Positions 9,379 to 17,833 of a stretch of DNA of 64,000 nucleotides are shown in pieces. A model generated the notes under the pieces. It made no database searches and had not been told where the DNA came from. It saw nothing but the letters and a program-made list of their open reading frames with translations. How positions within the stretch are numbered: the first letter of the stretch is position 1; each line of letters opens with the position of its first letter. The position numbers and the translations under genes are program-made. The stretch is from CAZMZF01 sp964570765 (GTDB lineage: Bacteria > Zixibacteria > MSB-5A5 > RBG-16-43-9). The stretch is taken from NCBI GenBank assembly GCA_964570765.1, contig CAZMZF010000002.1, positions 114,142 to 178,141 on the forward strand, written 5' to 3'.

Positions 9379-9431
9379 ACTCTGCTTGCGGGGGATATGG
9401 CACCCTTCTTCTTTTCACTCATTCCAGGGTG

Positions 9432-9457
9432 GCACCCTCAAACGAGTTTGAGGGTGC
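9432..9457. repeat. CACCCTCAAAC palindrome, copy 2
   Basis: The arms CACCCTCAAAC and GTTTGAGGGTG are identical to those at 7208-7231 and flanked by G and C. It lies 14 bp beyond the stop of the amrS gene and could act in its 3' end. Confidence 0.85.
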
Positions 9458-9471
9458 GTCGGCCCTACGTT

Positions 9472-10509
9472 TTATTCAAACCTACCCGGGATTCTGGTTC
9501 CACAATAAGGGCACTTGCCTTCTTTTATTTTATTATCTAATGTAATTATTCCATACCTTTCAATCAAAAGTTTCTTACAGTTATGGCAATAGGTGTTTTC
9601 TCCTTTGTGTCCTGGCACATTACCAAGATAAACATATTTTAAACCTGCAGAAAAGCCTATTTCCCTGGCTTTCTCCAGAGTAGCTACAGGAGTCGGATTT
9701 AAAGATTTTAACTCAAGATAAGGCATAAAACGGGTTAGATGCCAGGGAGTCATTTCCCCCAATTCTTTTGCAATCCAGGAGGTAATATTATGCAATTGCT
9801 TTTCATCGTCATTGTAACCGGGGATAAGATTGGTAATTATCTCCACGTGCATTCCCCATTTCTCCTTAGCTCTTTTAGTTACATCTAAAATTCCTGTGAA
9901 ATTTTTGATATGGCATATTTTCTCATAAAAATTAGAACTGAATCCTTTCAGGTCTACCCGGAAGGAATCTAAATACGGTGCGATTAAATCTAATGCCTCA
10001 GGGGTAATATATCCATTGGTAACATAATTGGTCAAAAGTGAATTCTTTTTGGCTAATTTGGCGCTATCCAGAGTATATTCAAACCAAATGGTTGGTTCAT
10101 TATAAGTCCAGGAGATCCCTTTGCAATTATATTCTTTTGCTAATCTAATAGACTCTTCTGGAGTGATGAGCTGGAATCTATTTTTATCTGAATTTAGATT
10201 TGAGTGAGCTATTTCCCAGTTCTGACATCCCGGACAACGGAAATTACACCCTAAGGTTCCCAAGGAGAGCCAGTTTGAACCAGGATAGAAATGGAAAAGT
10301 GGCTTTTTTTCAATAGGGGAGATAGCAATGGATGAGACTTTTGAATAGATCAGAGTATAGAGCTTCCCTGCTTGATTTAAACGGGTCTTGCACCAGCCCC
10401 TTTCGTTTTCCTTGATTAGGCATCTTCTCTGACAGATGTTGCACTTGACCTGATTCTCAGACAGGGTTTCATAGAGATAAGATTCTTTTAATTGATCATA
10501 AAAATTCAT
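9472..10509 (-). CDS. amrS: AmmeMemoRadiSam system radical SAM enzyme
   Basis: 345 residues. Features in order: an N-terminal metal-type motif CNICQRRC (23-30) and C40; the family block DPIEKKPLFHFYPGS-like (here SPIEKKPLFHF, 64-74); the radical SAM CxxxCxxC motif at C88, C92, C95 in GCNFRCPGCQNW; and a C-terminal zinc-ribbon-like part with YCHNC and CPYCG ending IPGRF. The family occurs with the AMMECR1 and Memo proteins; the reaction is not settled. Neither partner is in the window, so this copy stands alone here. No clear Shine-Dalgarno is seen before the ATG. Confidence 0.9.
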   Translation of the reverse strand: MNFYDQLKESYLYETLSENQVKCNICQRRCLIKENERGWCKTRLNQAGKLYTLIYSKVSSIAISPIEKKPLFHFYPGSNWLSLGTLGCNFRCPGCQNWEIAHSNLNSDKNRFQLITPEESIRLAKEYNCKGISWTYNEPTIWFEYTLDSAKLAKKNSLLTNYVTNGYITPEALDLIAPYLDSFRVDLKGFSSNFYEKICHIKNFTGILDVTKRAKEKWGMHVEIITNLIPGYNDDEKQLHNITSWIAKELGEMTPWHLTRFMPYLELKSLNPTPVATLEKAREIGFSAGLKYVYLGNVPGHKGENTYCHNCKKLLIERYGIITLDNKIKEGKCPYCGTRIPGRFE

Positions 10510-10539
10510 CTGAAAAGAAAATTTGGAAATTTATTACTC

Positions 10540-10691
10540 GTGCTTACCAGGTCCCCTGACCTGGCAAGTCAAATCGTTTCTATTTTTTCCGTCGGGTTAG
10601 GGGACCCGACGTTCACGTGAATTGAGAAGATGATTTCATCCAGCCCCTAATCATTCTGTAGGGGCATCCGCCTCTGGCGAGATGCCCCTAC
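10540..10691. repeat. Three palindromes between amrS and pckG
   Basis: 10540-10569 is the reverse-strand form of the ACTTGC...GCAAGCAC family, with stem CCAGGTC/GACCTGG instead of TGGGT/ACCCA. 10591-10610 is GTCGGGT/ACCCGAC. 10658-10691 is a nearly perfect nested palindrome with GTAGGGGCATC outside and CGCC-tct-GGCG inside. The last one starts 10 bp past the pckG stop and may help end its transcript. Confidence 0.85.
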
Positions 10692-10701
10692 CCTAGAAAG
10701 A

Positions 10702-12594
10702 TCAGGAAAGGAACTTGTCTGGGGTGATATAATCTCCGTATTTCTCTTTTGCCTGGATTAATCTGGCTTTTTGTTTCTCCAGCTCGTCAAAAATAACTTT
10801 GGGTGTATCCGGGATCTGGGCATTATTCTCGTAAATCTTCTTTATCCTTTCGATCTTTGCCAGATTTTCAGGTATGCGGATCATAAACTGCTTGTTATAA
10901 TCTTCTTTGGTATATTCTTTTTTCAAAACCTCTTTAAACAGTTTTTTGAGGTCTTCATATTTCGGTATAAGGCCAGTTGGAGTCTTTATGGCAGAAACCT
11001 CATTATGCGCTCTCAATTCCGCCCATTTATACCAGACTCTTTTATCAGTTTTCTCGTTCAGAAAATTACCATCTTTGTCTTTCAAGAAGTAGTTGACGGA
11101 GAAAATCAGGGGAGGCTTTTTCAAACCTTTGGCAAAATCGAGATTGCTCTGGATATATTTGCCAACCGGCACAGATAAAAAGTCAAGATTGGACATCGGA
11201 TTGAAAGCTCTGACCCCTTCTTTTCCCAAGGTCGCTGCAGTTGTTTCCGATTCTAAGGATGCGCCTTTGGTAATAATACCGTGCTGCCAGTCAAAAGACT
11301 CCTCAACTGGCACCCAGGTGTCTGAATCCCTTCCACCATAAACGATCCCACCTACTTCTACACCTTTTGGGTCATTAAGTTTTGGGTCGAGGTTATCCAG
11401 GGTATCCAGGGAAAGAGTGAAGCGGGCATTCGGATGTGAGCATTTTATCTCTTTACCTTCTGCATCTTTCTTGCCTGCCTGCCATGCGCCTGAATGGTTA
11501 TATCCTTTAGATGGAGCATCGCCATCTTTTCCAATCCAGTGTACTTTCTTATCCTCGGTGACTAAAACATTGGAGAAGATGATCTCACCTGGATTGTTCA
11601 AAGCCTTCCATTGACTGGGGTCATCTTTAGAATTTACACCCATAATGATACCGAACATCCCTTTTTCGACATTCACTGCCCGGACTTCACCATCTGTTTT
11701 TCTTAAATAAGCGATGTCATCACCAACGATGGTTTCGCCATCTAACATAGCAGTTGAGGTTTTGCCACAGAGGGAAGGGAAGGCACCCAAGAAATAAGTG
11801 ATTCGCTTTTTGGGTCCATGCACGCCCATTACTAACATATGTTCAGTGAGCCACCCTTCTTCAGAGCCTCTATTAATAGCCAGTCGCATGGCTAATTTCT
11901 TTAAACCGATGGTATTGCCACCATACTGGGTATTGGTGCTGTAAACGATATCTTCTTCCAAGTCGATGAATATTCTTCGTTTGTCAAGATTTTTGCAGGT
12001 TTTTCTATCATCTAATTCGCCCTGGGAATGGACAAACTTAAAGAAGCGTGCCTTTGAGCCCTGCCTGACGAATTCAGCATATCCAGGCCGGTAGAGTAAA
12101 GTTTCACTGTGAGCCACGTAACTTGAATCGGTAAGCTGGACTGCGGGGATGGAGAATATAGAATTTACAGGTCCCAGACAGAAGAAAAGGATATAAAGCT
12201 CTTTTCCTTTCATAATGTCTTTAAGGATTTCATAAATATCTTTTAGGCCTGCATCCCTGTCTTTGGTCTCTATGGCTTCTCCGAGGTTGACTCCCCGGGG
12301 AACAAGGATACCGGTGTTTTTCTTATCCCTTCCCTGGTCTTTATAATTATCAAAATGGATGGTGTGTCCTTTCACTGCCAGTTTGCTCTCTTCTCCATTT
12401 TTCAGGGCAGTTTCCCTGAGGTATTTTACATCCTCCGGCGTATCCGCGCAAACGAAGATCTTTTCCGGATTGCACAGCTCTACATATCTGGCAATGAACT
12501 GGAAAAGAGCAGGGTTGTTTGTTTTTGAGAGCTTTTCATACCCGTCCTTGCTTAGCCTCTTTTTTAGATTCTCAGGAATCTTTTCGTCCATCAT
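10702..12594 (-). CDS. pckG: Phosphoenolpyruvate carboxykinase (GTP)
   Basis: 630 residues, the usual size of the GTP-dependent enzyme, which interconverts oxaloacetate + GTP with PEP + CO2 + GDP. The signature active-site loop FPSLCGKTSTAM with its reactive Cys is intact. Further landmarks are GDDIAYLR, GVNSKDDPSQ, FSNVLVTEDKKVHW, and the substrate-binding Arg/Asn region near MRLAINRGSEEGW. GGAGG is 4 bases before the first ATG and 7 before a second ATG at 12591, so translation may begin at the second. It is 130 bp downstream of the rubredoxin gene, close enough for read-through but with room for its own promoter. Confidence 0.96.
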   Translation of the reverse strand: MMDEKIPENLKKRLSKDGYEKLSKTNNPALFQFIARYVELCNPEKIFVCADTPEDVKYLRETALKNGEESKLAVKGHTIHFDNYKDQGRDKKNTGILVPRGVNLGEAIETKDRDAGLKDIYEILKDIMKGKELYILFFCLGPVNSIFSIPAVQLTDSSYVAHSETLLYRPGYAEFVRQGSKARFFKFVHSQGELDDRKTCKNLDKRRIFIDLEEDIVYSTNTQYGGNTIGLKKLAMRLAINRGSEEGWLTEHMLVMGVHGPKKRITYFLGAFPSLCGKTSTAMLDGETIVGDDIAYLRKTDGEVRAVNVEKGMFGIIMGVNSKDDPSQWKALNNPGEIIFSNVLVTEDKKVHWIGKDGDAPSKGYNHSGAWQAGKKDAEGKEIKCSHPNARFTLSLDTLDNLDPKLNDPKGVEVGGIVYGGRDSDTWVPVEESFDWQHGIITKGASLESETTAATLGKEGVRAFNPMSNLDFLSVPVGKYIQSNLDFAKGLKKPPLIFSVNYFLKDKDGNFLNEKTDKRVWYKWAELRAHNEVSAIKTPTGLIPKYEDLKKLFKEVLKKEYTKEDYNKQFMIRIPENLAKIERIKKIYENNAQIPDTPKVIFDELEKQKARLIQAKEKYGDYITPDKFLS

Positions 12595-12724
12595 TTATCC
12601 TCCTTTAAGATGTTTTTGGGACGAATTGAGTCTTTCAGTCTTGATTCAATTCGATTGGTATTAAAGGTTAAATTCTCTTTCAAAACCTATGTTCCTCGAT
12701 TTAAAAAGCATAAGCCTCAAAAAC

Positions 12725-12889
12725 TTATTCCAGGAATTTCTCAAACTGGTCTTTCTCTGCTCCACATTCAGGGCAGAGCCAGTCATCCGGCAGTTCTTCA
12801 AATGGCGTTCCCGGACTGATCCCGTTATCCGGATCACCTATGGCTGGATCGTAAATATAGCCACAGATTAAACATTGCCATTTTTCCAT
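12725..12889 (-). CDS. Rubredoxin
   Basis: 54 residues, the classic length. Two cysteine pairs, CLICGY and CPECGA, bind one iron, and the aromatic/proline core (YDPAIGDPDNGI, PGTPFEELPDDWLCP) is intact. It is a small cytoplasmic electron carrier. GGAGG stands 8 bases before the ATG at 12889; an upstream in-frame ATG at 12925 would add 12 residues with no family match. It is the last gene of the minus-strand cluster with the ferritin-like genes, so it likely passes electrons to the diiron proteins encoded before it, as rubredoxin does for rubrerythrin. Confidence 0.95.
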   Translation of the reverse strand: MEKWQCLICGYIYDPAIGDPDNGISPGTPFEELPDDWLCPECGAEKDQFEKFLE

Positions 12890-12950
12890 CTTTCTTCCCT
12901 CCTTTATTTTCGCTTGATGAATCAAGCAACTACAGGTAATTCCCTAAAAC

Positions 12951-13478
12951 TTAATCCTCCATAAATCCTGAGCTGTCCAGGCTGAACCAGTAAAATCCGC
13001 CTTCGATGATTTGCTTTTCGGACATCAAGACCTGATAATGCTTATCTTCCTCTGAGGCTAAAGTCTCATACATCTTTTTGCCTTGCTGGTCTTTAGCTTT
13101 TGAGGCCGCTTTAATATAGGAGTTATAAGCTTCTCTCTCAGCTTCTAAGGCTATGTCCAGAGCCTCCTTGGCGGAAGCCTGGTCATTAATTTTCAGTTCA
13201 ACTTTTTTGACTTTCCGCGGATTGAAGAGAAAACTTTTTCCATCAGATTCTTTGAGGTATCTTTCCTCTAAAAGATATCGATGTCTTTTCTCGTCTAAAT
13301 ATAAAAACTTAAACCTTTCCTGACCGCTGGGGTTCTCAATGGTCTCACTTAAATTTTTATAAAAATCATGAGCGGACTGTTCATTATAAATAGCTATTTC
13401 CAGGGCTTCTAATACCCCAGCCTGAGCCGGAAGCGGATCAGGTGCTTCCTGATAGATTTTCTTTTGTTTCTTTTTCAT
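12951..13478 (-). CDS. Rubrerythrin-like ferritin-family protein
   Basis: 175 residues with two ferritin-type half bundles. The first has E33 and E63xxH66 (DEKRH), the second E114 and E144xxH147 (EEDKH). That gives the four carboxylates and two histidines expected for a diiron site of rubrerythrin type. There is no rubredoxin tail; a separate rubredoxin gene follows 61 bp downstream. Likely a peroxide reductase or an iron-binding sensor in the cytoplasm. AAAGGT lies just before the ATG. The region between the halves (about 75-100) is a basic linker. The gene starts 23 bp after the fusion-phosphatase gene stops. Confidence 0.82.
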   Translation of the reverse strand: MKKKQKKIYQEAPDPLPAQAGVLEALEIAIYNEQSAHDFYKNLSETIENPSGQERFKFLYLDEKRHRYLLEERYLKESDGKSFLFNPRKVKKVELKINDQASAKEALDIALEAEREAYNSYIKAASKAKDQQGKKMYETLASEEDKHYQVLMSEKQIIEGGFYWFSLDSSGFMED

Positions 13479-13501
13479 TTTTGTACCTTTTTTTTGAAAT
13501 T

Positions 13502-14488
13502 CTATTTTATCCTGGCAATGACTAAGGTCAGTTCGTCAGTCAAAGGCTTCTCGCCGGTAAATTTCCTTATCGATTTACATATACGATTGGTAATCTCAAT
13601 AGATGAAAGCTGGAAATTTTTCTGAACAGTCTGGATCAGCCTTTTCTCTTCGAAGAATTCCCCCCCAGGATTGAATGCCTCCACCACCCCATCGCTGTAT
13701 AAGATCAAAATATCACCGGATTCAACTTTCATATAGCTGTCCCGATACTCCTTGGTCTGATCTATACCCATAACCAGGTCGGTATCGATCAATACTTTTA
13801 CTTCTTTTCCCTGATTGGATAAAAGGAAGGGGGGCGGATGTCCGGCTGAAGAATAGGTGATCTTTTTCTCCAGAGGATTATACCGGGCATAGAAAAGCTC
13901 TATGAAACTTGAGGCTTTTTGACAATCCGGATAAAGCTCTTTTCCCAAGCGGGAAAGGGTTGCAGCCGGGGAGAGGATCGATTTGTCTTTAGACCAAACA
14001 TCTTGAAGATTTTCAAATTTCTCTCTGATTTTGGCTTTAAGAGTGGTCAGCTCGAGCCCGTGTCCCATAATATCATAGAGTAAAAAACCGAGATGATTTA
14101 TGTTTTTTTCCGGGTCAGCCACGATTAGAGTCTCGAAATAATCTCCTCCTAAGAATTCTGTGGGCAAAGAAACACAGGATAGATCAAGTTCAGGAATAGT
14201 TCTTATTTTTCGAGGAATAATCTCTTCCGGGATAAAATAGGAGACTTCTTCTTTTTCCAAATAAACCTGCTCTGACTTTTCTTTTAGAAGCATTCTTTTG
14301 ACGGTCTGATATTCCTTAGCCAGAATCTCTCGATGTTTTTTCTCCTCCCGGGCCAATTGCAGAAATAAAGAGCTGGTCTCTGGAAAGGGGGAGCTTTGGC
14401 TGGATTTGTAATAAAAATCATAGGCGCTTATCTCCCTTTGAATAGCCCCTAACAATATGTCCAGAATCAAATCTTTTTTCTCCGGCAT
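13502..14488 (-). CDS. Ferritin-like domain fused to SpoIIE/RsbU-type PP2C phosphatase
   Basis: 328 residues. The first 65 form half of a ferritin-like bundle with E19, Y23 and E49xxH52 (EEKKH). Residues about 95-328 are a SpoIIE/RsbU PPM phosphatase with GGDYF (114-118), DIMGHG (139-144), AGHPPP and LYSDGVVEA, the metal-binding Asp residues all present. Such phosphatases dephosphorylate anti-sigma antagonists in partner-switching systems. A half ferritin site would need dimerisation, with itself or with the neighbouring ferritin-like proteins, to hold two irons. The ATG is only 3 bp past the previous stop, so translation is probably coupled. The fusion is unusual; the role as an iron, oxygen or peroxide sensor is inference. 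Confidence 0.85.
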   Translation of the reverse strand: MPEKKDLILDILLGAIQREISAYDFYYKSSQSSPFPETSSLFLQLAREEKKHREILAKEYQTVKRMLLKEKSEQVYLEKEEVSYFIPEEIIPRKIRTIPELDLSCVSLPTEFLGGDYFETLIVADPEKNINHLGFLLYDIMGHGLELTTLKAKIREKFENLQDVWSKDKSILSPAATLSRLGKELYPDCQKASSFIELFYARYNPLEKKITYSSAGHPPPFLLSNQGKEVKVLIDTDLVMGIDQTKEYRDSYMKVESGDILILYSDGVVEAFNPGGEFFEEKRLIQTVQKNFQLSSIEITNRICKSIRKFTGEKPLTDELTLVIARIK

Positions 14489-14491
14489 CTT

Positions 14492-14944
14492 TTAGTCTTC
14501 AGTCAATATATTCTTATCGTATTCGGTTTCCAGATTAAGTTTATGTTTTGATTCTTCCTGAGCTAAGACCTGGAACATTTTCTTAAGCTCTGGTTCGGCT
14601 GCTCCTTTAGATAAGTCCTGGTATAATTTAACAGATCTTTCTTCCCTTTTGATAGCTAACAATAAGGTTTCCTGATAGTTCATATCCGGAGAGTAATCTT
14701 CCTCTAAAGTATAGTTACTTATTTTTAAGTCCGGTATCTTTTTCAACTGGTAATGGGTCAGGTCTTCTTTTTTGAGTCCTTCTAAAATCTTTTTATGCTT
14801 GAGCTCCTCATCTTTCAAGTCTTGAAACATCTTCTTGACGTTCTGGCTCTTGGCTAAGTTAGAATAAATTCCATAAAGGGTAGACGCTTCCACTTCTTTT
14901 CTTATGGCAAAAAGGATAATCTCCTCAAAAGCTTTTTTTTCCAT
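14492..14944 (-). CDS. Ferritin-like (rubrerythrin-type) protein
   Basis: 150 residues in two half bundles: E17/E19 with E47xxH50 (EELKH), then E101/E102 with E131xxH134 (EESKH). A diiron site is therefore possible. There are no cysteines for a rubredoxin domain. The ATG has AAGGAG upstream. It sits between the FAD-binding gene (15 bp away) and the ferritin-phosphatase fusion (3 bp), in one transcription unit. It could be the structural partner that completes the iron site of the fusion protein. Confidence 0.8.
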   Translation of the reverse strand: MEKKAFEEIILFAIRKEVEASTLYGIYSNLAKSQNVKKMFQDLKDEELKHKKILEGLKKEDLTHYQLKKIPDLKISNYTLEEDYSPDMNYQETLLLAIKREERSVKLYQDLSKGAAEPELKKMFQVLAQEESKHKLNLETEYDKNILTED

Positions 14945-14959
14945 TTTCTCTCCTTAAGA

Positions 14960-15691
14960 CTATTCTACGAAAACCCCTTGTGGATCTAAGAGCTTTTTTA
15001 TCCTTTGATTGAGGATGGCTTTGGCTGAATTATCACCTGTAAGTTTTCTGAGAATAGCAGGTAATAATTTCAGGTCTGCAAACTCTTTTTTTCTATTTGA
15101 AGGGAAAACTCTTAAAGAAATGGAGGTGATTATCCCCAAAGTTCCCCGGGAGCCGACCAGGAGTCTGGCAGTATCATATCCGGTAACGCTTTTGAAAACC
15201 TCAGCCCCTAATTTTAAAATCTGCCCGGAAGAATCCACAATCTCTAAGGCTAAAACCAGCTCGCTGGTGCTGATATCTTTTCGGAAAGCTTTTCCAGTAA
15301 GCCCGCAGGCGACAGAACCACCTATAGTTCCTTCTGATTTATCCAGAGAAAAAGGGTAAAAAAGATTATAATTTGAAAGTTGAGGATTCAAATCTTTTAA
15401 GTTAAATCCAGGCTCTACCATCACAAAAAGGTCTTCCGGGACTACCTTTTTTAGGCTGGAGAGTCGGTTTAATTTTAAAAAAAGAGTTTGGTCTCCAGAA
15501 TATTCAGACAGGCTGATTTTAGATTCGTTTCCCAGGGGGAGGATTTTGAATTTTTCCTGAAGAACTAATTTAACAAGTTGAGGGATGGTACTGACCTTTT
15601 CAGGTTTAGCATAAGTTCTGCCCTGTTCAGTCTTTAATTCATCCCCGCTCAGTATTTCTTTCAGTTTATCTATAATTTTATCTTTTAACAT
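14960..15691 (-). CDS. Short FAD-binding (PCMH-type, GlcE/GlcD-like) protein
   Basis: 243 residues covering the PCMH-type FAD-binding fold of the glycolate/lactate oxidase family. Landmarks are GTIGGSVACGLTG, VLALEIVDSSGQ, FKSVTGYDTARLLVGSRGTLGIIT and VFPSNRK. The large C-terminal FAD-linked oxidase domain of GlcD (450+ residues) is missing, so this is closer to the GlcE subunit but still shorter. It probably works with another subunit or as an electron-transfer module. It heads the cluster that runs on through ferritin-like, fusion phosphatase, ferritin-like and rubredoxin genes. A redox link among them is plausible. Confidence 0.78.
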   Translation of the reverse strand: MLKDKIIDKLKEILSGDELKTEQGRTYAKPEKVSTIPQLVKLVLQEKFKILPLGNESKISLSEYSGDQTLFLKLNRLSSLKKVVPEDLFVMVEPGFNLKDLNPQLSNYNLFYPFSLDKSEGTIGGSVACGLTGKAFRKDISTSELVLALEIVDSSGQILKLGAEVFKSVTGYDTARLLVGSRGTLGIITSISLRVFPSNRKKEFADLKLLPAILRKLTGDNSAKAILNQRIKKLLDPQGVFVE

Positions 15692-15824
15692 AATTAAGCC
15701 ACTTAAATTTTTTCAAATATAGTCTTAAGATGAGAGATTGTCAAGGGTTTAAACCGAGATAAAATCTGTAGATATATCAGTATTAAGATAAAGATTATCC
15801 AAATTTTTGTTCCGGGTGTTTTTT

Positions 15825-15927
15825 GTAGAGACGCTTTGCCATGCGTCTCTACTTTGTTTAATCATCCCACCTTGGAGGCAAGGTGGGTTTACTTGTTTCT
15901 ATTTTCGTCCCGCATGAATACGGGACG
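15825..15927. repeat. Three palindromes in the 405-bp gap 15692-16096
   Basis: 15825-15852 is GTAGAGACGC/GCGTCTCTAC. 15866-15887 is CCCACCTTG/CAAGGTGGG, recurring at 33361, 33496 and 34310. 15906-15927 is CGTCCCG/CGGGACG followed by CTAC, so GTAG lies 5' on the minus strand. The remainder of the gap is AT-rich with no gene seen. Confidence 0.85.
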
Positions 15928-16096
15928 CTACACATAGAATCTCACCCCATCCCTCTCCTTATAAAGGAGATGGGAAATTTTGCAGAGGCACAGCCCGCCA
16001 TGCCTTTACAGCTTGAAATAATTTATTTTTTATTCGGTTTTAATATATAAATTCGTATATTTGAATAGATTGAGGTCAAAAATTCAAAGAGGAAAA

Positions 16097-16924
16097 ATGT
16101 CTAAATCTACTTTGAAATACTTAATATTTTTTAGTGTTTTATTATATATATTCTTTTCCTGGAACTGCAAAATACCCGTTTCTAAAAGTTATACAGATGT
16201 AGATGCGATAAAGGATTATATCTACTACCATCCAAGCATTTTTTTATCTGACCTGTTTGATACCACCAGGAATACTTCGTTCTACCGAGAGATTACCAAA
16301 AGGGATTACGGGATCAGCATAAATTTCCACGAAGCAGATTCCAATCATTTTTTTAGAAATGCGGATGTGTACTGGGATGATAGCCTGGGAGGGGTTTTTC
16401 ATACTTTCATTTCAGGGACAGAATATCTTAAGAATTTTAAAGCATTCTCCAAAGTTAGAGCTTATTTTGAGCAGTGGGGTGATGCGGGAGATATTTATAG
16501 AGGCTGGTTACTTATGAAAATACAAAATGTGCAGATCTACTCAACGCCCACTCACCCAGACGGATTCAACACTCTCTGGGTTAACTCTTCAGGTTCGGAT
16601 GACTTAATAAGCTTAGGTAGCCTGTATGACCTTAATAAGGTTTTGAAATTTACCAGATTAACTACTCAAGTCAAATTCACTATCGAGGTAACAGACCCAT
16701 CTGATTTATATTACCTTCATATTTATGAAGGAAGTGACTTTAGAAAAATTCGCTTCAAAAATGATAGTAGTAATTTCTTTACTGCAAGCTGGACTCCCAC
16801 CTCACAGGACTTTAATACCTATAGGCATGCTTATATCGACTGTTTAGACCCAAAAAGTGTAGCTGATACCTCATGGAAATACGATTCTAATGCCTGGGGG
16901 ATTTTGTATAAGATTAAGCCATAA
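16097..16924 (+). CDS. Unknown exported protein, possible lipoprotein
   Basis: 275 residues, not recognised. The start is hydrophobic (LKYLIFFSVLLYIFFSW) followed by Asn-Cys, a possible though non-canonical lipobox; another protein in this window (at 37264) has the same Asn before Cys. The mature part is rich in aromatic and Asp residues with beta-type stretches such as WGDAGDIYRGWLLMKIQNVQ, suggesting a beta-rich periplasmic or surface fold. An in-frame TTG exists 36 bases upstream, but AGAGG precedes this ATG. It stands alone between repeat-filled gaps. No function is proposed. Confidence 0.6.
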   Translation: MSKSTLKYLIFFSVLLYIFFSWNCKIPVSKSYTDVDAIKDYIYYHPSIFLSDLFDTTRNTSFYREITKRDYGISINFHEADSNHFFRNADVYWDDSLGGVFHTFISGTEYLKNFKAFSKVRAYFEQWGDAGDIYRGWLLMKIQNVQIYSTPTHPDGFNTLWVNSSGSDDLISLGSLYDLNKVLKFTRLTTQVKFTIEVTDPSDLYYLHIYEGSDFRKIRFKNDSSNFFTASWTPTSQDFNTYRHAYIDCLDPKSVADTSWKYDSNAWGILYKIKP

Positions 16925-16971
16925 TAAATTTGAAGAGATATGTTTTACTTTTGTTCAGGTGACAAATTATT

Positions 16972-17028
16972 GGTAGGTCAGACATTCCTGTCTGACTGTA
17001 AAGAACAGACAAGAATGTCTGTTCCACC
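16972..17028. repeat. 57-bp double hairpin, copy 1 (GTCAGACA type)
   Basis: GGTAG, then GTCAGACA-ttcc-TGTCTGAC, a 7-base spacer, then AACAGACA-agaa-TGTCTGTT and CCACC. A second copy of exactly the same length is at 29010-29066, where the outer end is CTACC, pairing with GGTAG. Confidence 0.88.
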
Positions 17029-17078
17029 GTTTTTCATAAGCGGTAAATAATCATAAACTTTAACACAGGAGGTTAAAG

Positions 17079-17381
17079 ATGCCTGAATATCCGGTTAAAT
17101 ATGATGTGACCTATCCGGAGAAATCTAATCCCTGGCTGGTCTTAGCCCGTTTCTTTTTTGGCTGGATCTATATCGGGATTCCACACGGGATTTTTATGGG
17201 GTTATATGGTATAGCCGCCTTTTTTGTTATGATCTACAGTGGATTATCGATTCTCTTCACCAGCAATTTCCCCAAAAGCTCCTTTGATTACATAGTAAGA
17301 TACCAGAGGTATGTCAACCGGGTTCAAGCTTACTGGTTCTGTATGGTGGATAAATATCCACCTTTCAGCGGCTGGGAATAA
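17079..17381 (+). CDS. DUF4389-family membrane protein
   Basis: 100 residues. It has the family frame: a YP...NPWLVLARF entry, two transmembrane stretches (FFGWIYIGIPHGIFMGLYG and AAFFVMIYSGLSILF), then FDYIVRYQRYVNRVQAYWF and the ending DKYPPF. DUF4389 proteins are small inner-membrane proteins of unknown role. AGGAGG precedes the ATG. No operon partner: both sides are repeat-bearing gaps. Confidence 0.88.
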   Translation: MPEYPVKYDVTYPEKSNPWLVLARFFFGWIYIGIPHGIFMGLYGIAAFFVMIYSGLSILFTSNFPKSSFDYIVRYQRYVNRVQAYWFCMVDKYPPFSGWE

Positions 17382-17417
17382 TAAAGTTTTTTGAGGTTGG
17401 AAAACTGCCTGCTCGTT

Positions 17418-17520
17418 GGCGGATGTTTTCGTCCGATTATTCCTTTACTGGATGATAACATCCAGTCGGAGCAAGGTCTTTATAACTTCAAAGTGGTGTC
17501 AGGAGTTACCTCCTGACACC
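17418..17520. repeat. Palindromes in the 452-bp gap 17382-17833
   Basis: 17418-17465 is a 48-bp double hairpin (a decayed GGCGGATG arm, then CTGGATG-ataa-CATCCAG); a better-kept 48-bp copy is at 37859-37906. 17495-17520 is a perfect 11-bp stem GGTGTCAGGAG/CTCCTGACACC with a 4-base loop. From 17521 to 17833 I see no gene, only mixed low-complexity text. Confidence 0.82.
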
Positions 17521-17833
17521 AGAAGAATCAAAACACGATCCATATAGTTTGCTCAAGCTCGACTAAATCCTTACACTACCTGCAAACCTATCCCCGACCC
17601 CTTGCTTTCCTACCCCACGGGGGCTTGCTCCGGATCCGTTTCACGTAATAAAGAAGAGGGAAATCTAATTGTACTCCTATCATTGATGTCAAATCATCTG
17701 CTATTAGGACTCTAAAAAAATTCTGTCCGCAGGGGTTTAAAACGAAGATTTCTCTTCGACTATTAGGGATAAAGAGTTACCTTTAGATGTCGATTAATTG
17801 ATATAGAGTTAAAATAAGGTATGGTTTATACCT

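Noticed and set aside
9179..9418. Minus-strand open frame of 79 codons over the amidohydrolase end and repeats
   Set aside because: It crosses a repeat and the antisense of a clear gene.
10771..11178. Plus-strand open frame opposite pckG
   Set aside because: The antisense frame of a highly conserved enzyme; the Phe/Leu-rich translation is typical of a shadow frame.
17320..17340. GGTTCAAGC resembling a tRNA T-arm
   Set aside because: It lies inside the DUF4389 gene and no acceptor or anticodon stem can be built around it.
17521..17833. Possible decayed gene after the DUF4389 gene
   Set aside because: No frame gives a coherent protein and no motif is seen; it is left as an empty stretch.
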